Positions 6,113-10,390 of a DNA stretch of 10,390 nt are shown here, one piece after another. The position numbers and the translations under genes were made by a program. This DNA is from Galactobacter sp. (GTDB taxonomy: Bacteria > Actinomycetota > Actinomycetes > Actinomycetales > Micrococcaceae): positions 1-10,390 of the forward strand of contig JALAHE010000221.1 of NCBI GenBank assembly GCA_022712075.1, given 5' to 3'. A model generated the notes under the pieces. It was not told the origin of the DNA, searched no databases, and worked only from the letters and a program-made list of their open reading frames with translations. Position 1 is the stretch's first letter, and every line of letters starts with the position of its first letter.

Positions 6113-6934
6113 TCAGGCCAGGCCCAGCGCCGCCTCCAGCTCGGCAGCGGCCGCCTGCAGGGCGGGCAGGACCCGATCGCCAGCGCGCTCGGCGCTCTCG
6201 TCCTGGGCAGAGCGCAGCGAGACGTTGAGGGCGTGCTCCACACGTCCGGAGGGCCCGCGCACCGGAACGGCCACCGAACGCAGGCCCGGCTCCAGCTCCT
6301 GGTCGATGATGCAATAACCGCGGCGGCGCACCTGGTGCAGCAGCTCGCTGAGCGCGTCCGCGTCGGTGACCTTGGCGCTCGGGGGCGCGGAGGGCAGCGA
6401 GGCCGCCAGCAGCGCCGGCCAGCCCGCGGGGTCCGAGCCTGCCAGGAGGACGCGGCCCATGCTCGTCCACGCGGCGGGGAAGCGCGTGCCGAGCCGGATG
6501 TCCACGCGCATGATCCGTTTGGTTTCCACGCGCTGCACGTACACGACCTCGGTGCCGTCCAGCTCCGCGGCCGAGGCCGACTCCCCGAGGGTGTCCGAGA
6601 GGCGCTGAAGGACGGGCCGGGCCAGCTCGGCGAAGGGCTGGCCCGAAAGGTAGGCCCAGCCGAAGCGCAGGACGCTGGGGGTGAGGGCAAAGCTCGAGCC
6701 GTCTGTGCTCGCGTAGCCGAGCTCCACGAGGGTATGAAGCAGGCGGCGGGCGCTGGCCCGGGAGAGCCCGGCGCGCGCGGCGGCCTGGGAGAGCGTGAGT
6801 TCGCGGTGCTCTGCGTCGAAGGCCGCCATCACGGCCAGGCCGCGGGCCAGGGACTGGACAAAGAGGGAGGGATCGGCCGCGGCCGATCCCTCCGCGGGCG
6901 CCCCGGCGCCGGGCTCGGGCGAAGCTGTGCTCAT
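6113..6934 (-). CDS. pcaR: IclR-family regulator of the beta-ketoadipate pathway, PcaR/PcaU type
   Basis: The product is 273 residues long. An Ala/Pro-rich N-terminus of about 22 residues precedes the IclR winged helix-turn-helix (about 25-90), which starts FVQSLARGLAVM. Its recognition helix is GLSRASARRLLHTL at 56-69. The effector domain contains GYASTDGSSFALTPSVLRFGWAYL and then GTRFPAAWTSMGRVLLAG, the hallmark of the PcaR/PcaU/PobR subgroup. In other bacteria these regulators sense protocatechuate or beta-ketoadipate and control pca genes, activating in Acinetobacter and Pseudomonas. The ATG overlaps the pcaJ stop (ATGA, 6931-6934), so it is the last gene of the pcaF-I-J-R unit and probably translationally coupled. 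Being inside the operon it would be regulated together with its targets. Whether it activates or represses is not visible. Confidence 0.88.
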   Translation of the reverse strand: MSTASPEPGAGAPAEGSAAADPSLFVQSLARGLAVMAAFDAEHRELTLSQAAARAGLSRASARRLLHTLVELGYASTDGSSFALTPSVLRFGWAYLSGQPFAELARPVLQRLSDTLGESASAAELDGTEVVYVQRVETKRIMRVDIRLGTRFPAAWTSMGRVLLAGSDPAGWPALLAASLPSAPPSAKVTDADALSELLHQVRRRGYCIIDQELEPGLRSVAVPVRGPSGRVEHALNVSLRSAQDESAERAGDRVLPALQAAAAELEAALGLA

Positions 6935-7581
6935 GCCTCGATCGTAGCGAGCGCCACGGGCACGCGGGCGCGCAGCTCCTCGAGCGTGATGCCGTGCGTG
7001 GAGCGCACGCTCACCCCGCCGGGGCCCAGCAGGAAGACCGCCGACTCCGTGTAGACGCGCGTGACGCAGCCGAGGCCGGTGACGGGGTAGGCGAGCGTCT
7101 CGACGAGCTTGGACGCGCCGTCCTTGGTGAACAGGCTCATCATGACCCAGGTCTGCTTGGCGCCGATCGCGAGGTCCATGGCCCCGCCCACGGCCGGGAT
7201 GGCGTCCGGCGCGCCGGTTGACCAGTTCGCGAGGTCGCCCGCAGCGGAGACCTGGAAGGCGCCGAGCACGCAGACGTCGAGGTGGCCGCCGCGCATCATG
7301 CCGAAGGAGTCGGCGTGGTGGAAGTAGGCGGCGCCGGGCAGCTCGGTCACGGGGATCTTGCCTGCGTTGATGAGGTCCGGGTCCACCTCGTCGCCGTGCG
7401 CGGCGGGGCCCATGCCGAGCATGCCGTTCTCGGTGTGGAGGGTGACGTCCTGTTCCGGGGTGAGGTGGTCGGCCACGAGCGTGGGCTGGCCGATCCCGAG
7501 GTTCACGAAGGAGCCTGCCTCGATGTCGGCCGCCACGAGCGCGGCGATCTGGTGCTTGGTCAGGGGCGCTGCGGAGTTCAT
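6931..7581 (-). CDS. pcaJ: 3-oxoadipate CoA-transferase subunit B
   Basis: The product is a 216-residue beta subunit of a class I (SCOT-like) CoA transferase. With PcaI it moves CoA from succinyl-CoA to 3-oxoadipate in the cytoplasm. The family signatures are VNLGIGQPTLVADHL at about 27-40 and LHTENGMLGMGP at 48-59. In the latter, Glu51 is the expected catalytic glutamate that forms the CoA thioester. GMMRGGHLDVCVLGAFQVS and GMDLAIGAKQTW-like stretches follow. The length is normal. It overlaps pcaI by ATGA (7578-7581) and has AAGGA at 7588-7592, 6 bases upstream of the ATG. The close relative ScoB (acetoacetate) is hard to exclude from sequence alone, but the PcaF-type thiolase and PcaR-type regulator in the same unit favour PcaJ. 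Confidence 0.9.
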   Translation of the reverse strand: MNSAAPLTKHQIAALVAADIEAGSFVNLGIGQPTLVADHLTPEQDVTLHTENGMLGMGPAAHGDEVDPDLINAGKIPVTELPGAAYFHHADSFGMMRGGHLDVCVLGAFQVSAAGDLANWSTGAPDAIPAVGGAMDLAIGAKQTWVMMSLFTKDGASKLVETLAYPVTGLGCVTRVYTESAVFLLGPGGVSVRSTHGITLEELRARVPVALATIEA

Positions 7582-8279
7582 GCCGATTCCTTCTGCTGGG
7601 ACACGGGGGTGGCTGCGGCGTCCACGCGCACGAGGGTGTCGACGAAGATCCCCGGGGTCACGACGTGCTCGGGATCCAGGGAGCCCACGGGCAGGATCTC
7701 CTGCACCTGGGCGATGGTGCGGGCGGCCGCCGTGGCCATGATGGGACCGAAGTTTCGCGCCGTCTTGCGATAGACGAGGTTGCCCTTCTCGTCCGCGTGC
7801 AGCGCCTTGATGAGCGCGACGTCCGCCTTGAGGGCGTGCTCCAGGACGTAGTTCACGCCGTCGATGGTGCGTGTCTCCTTTCCTTGGGCGAGCTGCGTGC
7901 CGTAGCCCGTGGGCGTGAAGAAGGCGCCGATGCCCGCGCCGGCCGCGCGGATCCGCTCAGCCAGGTTGCCCTGCGGCACGAGCTCCAGCTCGATCTCCCC
8001 GGCTCGATAGGCGGCGTCGAAGTGCCACGAGTCGGACTGCCGCGGGAAGGAGCAGACGATCTTGGCGACGCGGCGCTCCTTGATCAGCAGCGCGAGGCCC
8101 TCGTCCGCCTGGCCGGCGTTGTTGTTGACCACCGTGAGTCCGCTGGCGCCGCCCTGCAGCAGGGCGTCGATGAGTTCCATGGGCTGGCCGGCGTTGCCGA
8201 AGCCGCCGATCATGACGGTGGAGCCGTCGGCGAGGCCGGCGACGGCCTCCGCCGGGCTGGAGACGATGCGTGGTGCCAC
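7578..8279 (-). CDS. pcaI: 3-oxoadipate CoA-transferase subunit A
   Basis: The product is a 233-residue alpha subunit of the succinyl-CoA:3-oxoadipate CoA transferase, partner of the adjacent PcaJ. The N-terminal glycine loop MIGGFGNAGQPMELIDALL (about 22-40) and VVNNNAGQADEGLALLIKERRV are typical. So are the GAFFTPTGYGTQLAQGKE segment and the C-terminal MATAAARTIAQVQEILPVGSLDPEHVVTPGIFVD. No catalytic glutamate is expected in this subunit. The GTG start at 8279 is supported by AGGAGA about 6 bases upstream. Only 24 bases separate it from the pcaF stop, and it overlaps pcaJ, so the four genes form one operon. The two subunits are separate genes, as in most bacteria. Confidence 0.9.
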   Translation of the reverse strand: MAPRIVSSPAEAVAGLADGSTVMIGGFGNAGQPMELIDALLQGGASGLTVVNNNAGQADEGLALLIKERRVAKIVCSFPRQSDSWHFDAAYRAGEIELELVPQGNLAERIRAAGAGIGAFFTPTGYGTQLAQGKETRTIDGVNYVLEHALKADVALIKALHADEKGNLVYRKTARNFGPIMATAAARTIAQVQEILPVGSLDPEHVVTPGIFVDTLVRVDAAATPVSQQKESA

Positions 8280-8303
8280 GGGGGTTCTCCTGGGTGAGGC
8301 CGC

Positions 8304-9509
8304 TCAGGCGGCGTGGGGGTTTTCGAGGACGACGGCGAGGCCCTGGCCCACGCCGATGCAAAGGGTGGCCACGCCGTAGCGGCCGCCGCTGGCCTTCAGG
8401 CGCGCGGCAAGCGTTCCGAGCACCCGCAACCCGGAGGCGCCGAGCGGGTGGCCGATCGCGATGGCGCCGCCCCAAGCATTGACGATCTCCTCGTCGATGC
8501 CCCACGCGTCGACGCAGGCCAGGGCCTGCGCGGCGAAGGCCTCGTTGAGCTCCACGGCGTCGATCTGCTGCCAGCTCAGGCCGGCCCTGGCGAGGGCCAG
8601 GTTGGCGGCCTCGACGGGCGCCTCGCCGAAGTACTGGGGCTCGTTGCCGTGCGCGCCGCGGGAGACGATGCGGGCGAGCGGCTCGCGGCCGAGCAGGCCC
8701 GCCGCGCGCTCGGAACCGATCCAGGCTGCGGAGGCGCCGTCGCTCATGGGCGAGGCGTTGCCGGCCGTGACGGTGCCGTCCCCGGCGCCGCGGAAGACGG
8801 TGCGCAGCCCGGCGACGGACTCGGGCGTGGAGTCGGGCCGGATGGTCTCGTCGCGCTCGAGCAGGGCGGCGCGACCCACGGGGGCCACGGGCGCGACGAG
8901 CCCGGCGTAGCGTCCCTCGTCCCAGGCCGCGGCGGCGAGCCGGTGGCTGCGCGCGGCGAAGGCGTCCTGGCGCTCGCGGGAGATCCCGTGCTTCTCGCGC
9001 AGCTGTTCGGTTGCCTCGCCGAGGGACACCGTCCACTCGGCGGGCATCTGCGGGTTCACGAGCCGCCAGCCGAGCGTGGTGTTGGCCATCTGGAGGTCCT
9101 GCGTGGGGAACGCCCGCTCGGTCTTGGGCAGCACCCACGGCGCGCGGGACATCGACTCCACACCACCGACCAGGACGAGGTCGGCGTCCCCCACGGCGAC
9201 CTGCCGCGAGGCGGTCATGGCGGCATCCAGCGAGGAGCCGCACAGGCGGTTGATCGTGGAGCCGGGGATGGACACGGGCAGGCCGGCCAGCAGCGTGGCC
9301 ATGCGCGCCACGTTGCGGTTCTCCTCGCCCGCGCCGTTGGCGTTGCCGAAGGTCACCTCGTCGATCGCGGCCTGATCCAGGCCCGGCGCGCGCCCCACCA
9401 GGGTGCGGACCACGTGCGCCGCGAGATCGTCGGGGCGGTGCGCGGAGAGGGCGCCGCCGATCTTCCCAAAGGGCGTGCGGACGGCGTCGTACACAAAGGT
9501 CTCTTGCAC
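8304..9509 (-). CDS. pcaF: 3-oxoadipyl-CoA thiolase (acetyl-CoA acyltransferase)
   Basis: The product is a 401-residue class II thiolase, the last enzyme of the beta-ketoadipate pathway, cleaving 3-oxoadipyl-CoA with CoA into succinyl-CoA and acetyl-CoA. The active site is complete. Cys90 in NRLCGSSLDAAM is the acyl-accepting residue. The downstream motifs are NEAFA, His354 in GHPLGASG and Cys384 in LCIGVGQG. GNANGAGEENRNVARMATLL is the PcaF/PaaJ-like version of the N-terminal loop. The GTG start at 9509 is set by AGGAG (plus-strand 9516-9520) with a 6-base spacer and by MQETFVYDAVRTPFG, the normal family N-terminus. It is the first gene of pcaF-I-J-R. A general acetyl-CoA acetyltransferase is the alternative; the operon partners favour PcaF. 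Confidence 0.9.
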   Translation of the reverse strand: MQETFVYDAVRTPFGKIGGALSAHRPDDLAAHVVRTLVGRAPGLDQAAIDEVTFGNANGAGEENRNVARMATLLAGLPVSIPGSTINRLCGSSLDAAMTASRQVAVGDADLVLVGGVESMSRAPWVLPKTERAFPTQDLQMANTTLGWRLVNPQMPAEWTVSLGEATEQLREKHGISRERQDAFAARSHRLAAAAWDEGRYAGLVAPVAPVGRAALLERDETIRPDSTPESVAGLRTVFRGAGDGTVTAGNASPMSDGASAAWIGSERAAGLLGREPLARIVSRGAHGNEPQYFGEAPVEAANLALARAGLSWQQIDAVELNEAFAAQALACVDAWGIDEEIVNAWGGAIAIGHPLGASGLRVLGTLAARLKASGGRYGVATLCIGVGQGLAVVLENPHAA

Positions 9510-9528
9510 TGCTCACTCCTGCTTTCGT

Positions 9529-9563
9529 GTTCGCTGTGCGAACGCTTGTTCTCCTAATGAACA
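9529..9563. promoter_or_regulatory. Candidate PcaR operator between pcaF and the divergent hydrolase gene
   Basis: GTTCGC-TGT-GCGAAC (9529-9543) is a perfect 15-bp palindrome. It resembles the PcaR site I recall from Pseudomonas putida (GTTCGATAATCGCAC) in the outer GTTCG and CG.AC positions. A further spaced inverted repeat, TGTTC (9547-9551) / GAACA (9559-9563), follows at once. This gives a tandem of GTTC/GAAC half-sites, as IclR-family regulators often use. The palindrome ends 20 bases from the pcaF GTG, near where RNA polymerase would bind. Binding by PcaR is inferred. Confidence 0.5.
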
Positions 9564-9602
9564 CGCTAGCGCATCGACCCGACGCCGCGCCAGGGCCTGC
9601 TG

Positions 9603-9608
9603 TACGGT
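9603..9608 (+). promoter_or_regulatory. Weak candidate -10 of the hydrolase gene
   Basis: TACGGT sits 35 bases before the GTG at 9643 and fits the TAnnnT pattern. No -35 element is recognisable. Confidence 0.22.
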
Positions 9609-9631
9609 CGACTCATCCGTTTCTTCGGCGC

Positions 9632-9637
9632 AGGAGG
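9632..9637 (+). promoter_or_regulatory. Ribosome binding site deciding the GTG start at 9643
   Basis: A perfect AGGAGG lies 5 bases upstream of GTG 9643, in the frame that encodes the hydrolase. Confidence 0.85.
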
Positions 9638-9642
9638 CCCAG

Positions 9643-10390
9643 GTGGAGACCCACGTTCACAGCGAGATCGCGGACGGCCTCGGCCTCATCACGCTCAACC
9701 GCCCGGCAAAGATCAACGCGCTCACGCCCGGCATGGTTGACGCGATCGGGCAGAGCCTGCGCGCCTGGCGCTACGCCCCCGAGGTCAACGCCGTCGTGCT
9801 GCGCGGCGAGGGTGAGCGCGGTTTCTGCGCTGGCGGCGACCTGGCCGGCTTCCATGAGGCGCTCGTGGACGGGCGCGAGGACGCGTTCCTCGATGTGCTC
9901 GCCGCTGAGTTCGAGCTCGCCGCCGAGATCGGCTCCTACCCCAAGCCCATCGTCTCGATCATGCGCGGCCTCACGCTCGGCGCCGGCCTGGGCCTGGCGG
10001 GCCAGGCCTCCGTGCGCGTCGTGACGCCGGATTCCAGGCTCGGCATGCCGGAGGCCCGCATCGGTTATGTGCCCGACGTCGGGGGGAGCCTTTTGCTCGG
10101 CCGCGCGCCCGGGCGCGTGGCCGAGCACCTGGCCGCCACGGGCGACACGGTGGGAGCCGGAGACGCCGTCGAGTTTGGGCTCGCCGACTTCTGCATGGCC
10201 CCGGACGCCGAGGCGGAGCTCCTCGCGACGCTTTCCGACCTGGCCCAGCTCGGCGCCGGCGAGATCGGCGTGGGGCTCGAGGTGCTGCACGGCATCCAGG
10301 CCCCGGCCACGACCCGCCCCCTCACCGCCTCCCGCGCCTGGATCGATCACTGCTACGCGGCGCCGGAGCTCGCCGACATCCTGACGGAGC
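9643..10390 (+). CDS. 3-hydroxyisobutyryl-CoA hydrolase / enoyl-CoA hydratase-like protein (3' end outside window)
   Basis: The frame is open from GTG 9643 to the right edge: 249 codons visible and no stop, so the gene is truncated by the window. It is a crotonase-fold protein. LITLNRPAKINALTPGM is at 15-31. GFCAGGDL at 60-67 and the oxyanion loop MRGLTLGAGLGL at 107-118 follow. Then comes LGMPEARIGYVPDVGGS at 133-149. Glu137 and Asp145 sit 8 residues apart, as do the two acidic catalytic residues of 3-hydroxyisobutyryl-CoA hydrolase. The PDVGGS motif also favours the hydrolase over ordinary enoyl-CoA hydratases. HIBCH acts in valine breakdown, releasing 3-hydroxyisobutyrate from its CoA ester; full-length proteins have about 350 residues. 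It is divergent from pcaF and shares its control region, so co-regulation is possible. Confidence 0.85.
   Translation, partial: METHVHSEIADGLGLITLNRPAKINALTPGMVDAIGQSLRAWRYAPEVNAVVLRGEGERGFCAGGDLAGFHEALVDGREDAFLDVLAAEFELAAEIGSYPKPIVSIMRGLTLGAGLGLAGQASVRVVTPDSRLGMPEARIGYVPDVGGSLLLGRAPGRVAEHLAATGDTVGAGDAVEFGLADFCMAPDAEAELLATLSDLAQLGAGEIGVGLEVLHGIQAPATTRPLTASRAWIDHCYAAPELADILTE

Noticed and set aside
6931..8279. Acetoacetate CoA-transferase (ScoAB/AtoDA) instead of PcaIJ
   Set aside because: It is possible by sequence, but the adjoining PcaF-like thiolase and PcaR-type IclR regulator make 3-oxoadipate the better choice.
7957..9564. Long minus-strand frame overlapping pcaF and pcaI, and a matching plus-strand frame at 8313-9557
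   Set aside because: Both are out-of-frame translations of clear thiolase and CoA-transferase genes, with Arg-rich or Gly-rich composition and no domain.

Overview
The window looks like chromosomal DNA of a high-GC actinobacterium, most likely of the order Micrococcales and perhaps Micrococcaceae. The basis is very GC-rich third codon positions, many GTG starts, a 68-residue cold-shock protein, an actinobacterial-type S4 protein, and a beta-ketoadipate cluster with an IclR-type PcaR. I see no insertion sequence, phage gene, integrase, CRISPR array, tRNA or rRNA, so most of it is ordinary housekeeping and catabolic DNA.

Layout. At the left edge is an HPP-family membrane protein, followed by an AI-2E/PerM-family membrane protein, both on the plus strand. 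Next comes a 225-base intergenic stretch holding a regularly spaced repeat and a strong terminator, into which a minus-strand ferritin gene reads. A divergent gap separates ferritin from a plus-strand TetR-family regulator. That gap contains a DtxR/IdeR-like iron box and a separate 15-bp palindrome. The TetR gene overlaps an S4 RNA-binding protein gene by 8 bases. A cold-shock protein gene with a long, hairpin-rich leader and a strong terminator follows, then a luciferase-like (LLM) oxidoreductase and a small, very acidic protein of unknown role.

The right third is catabolic. On the minus strand, pcaF, pcaI, pcaJ and pcaR form one compact transcription unit, with ATGA overlaps at pcaI/pcaJ and pcaJ/pcaR. 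It encodes the last two steps of the beta-ketoadipate pathway (succinyl-CoA transfer to 3-oxoadipate, then thiolysis to succinyl-CoA and acetyl-CoA) and the probable regulator. The upper-pathway genes are not in the window. Divergent from pcaF, a 3-hydroxyisobutyryl-CoA hydrolase/enoyl-CoA hydratase-like gene runs off the right edge. The 133-bp gap between them carries a perfect 15-bp palindrome and further half-sites, which I propose as a PcaR operator.

The most notable non-coding structures are: a 53-base near-perfect palindrome between the acidic protein gene and pcaR; four 8-base elements exactly 19 bases apart at 2000-2064; the iron box by ferritin; the three-hairpin cold-shock leader; and the pca palindrome. 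I found no convincing new multi-gene system.
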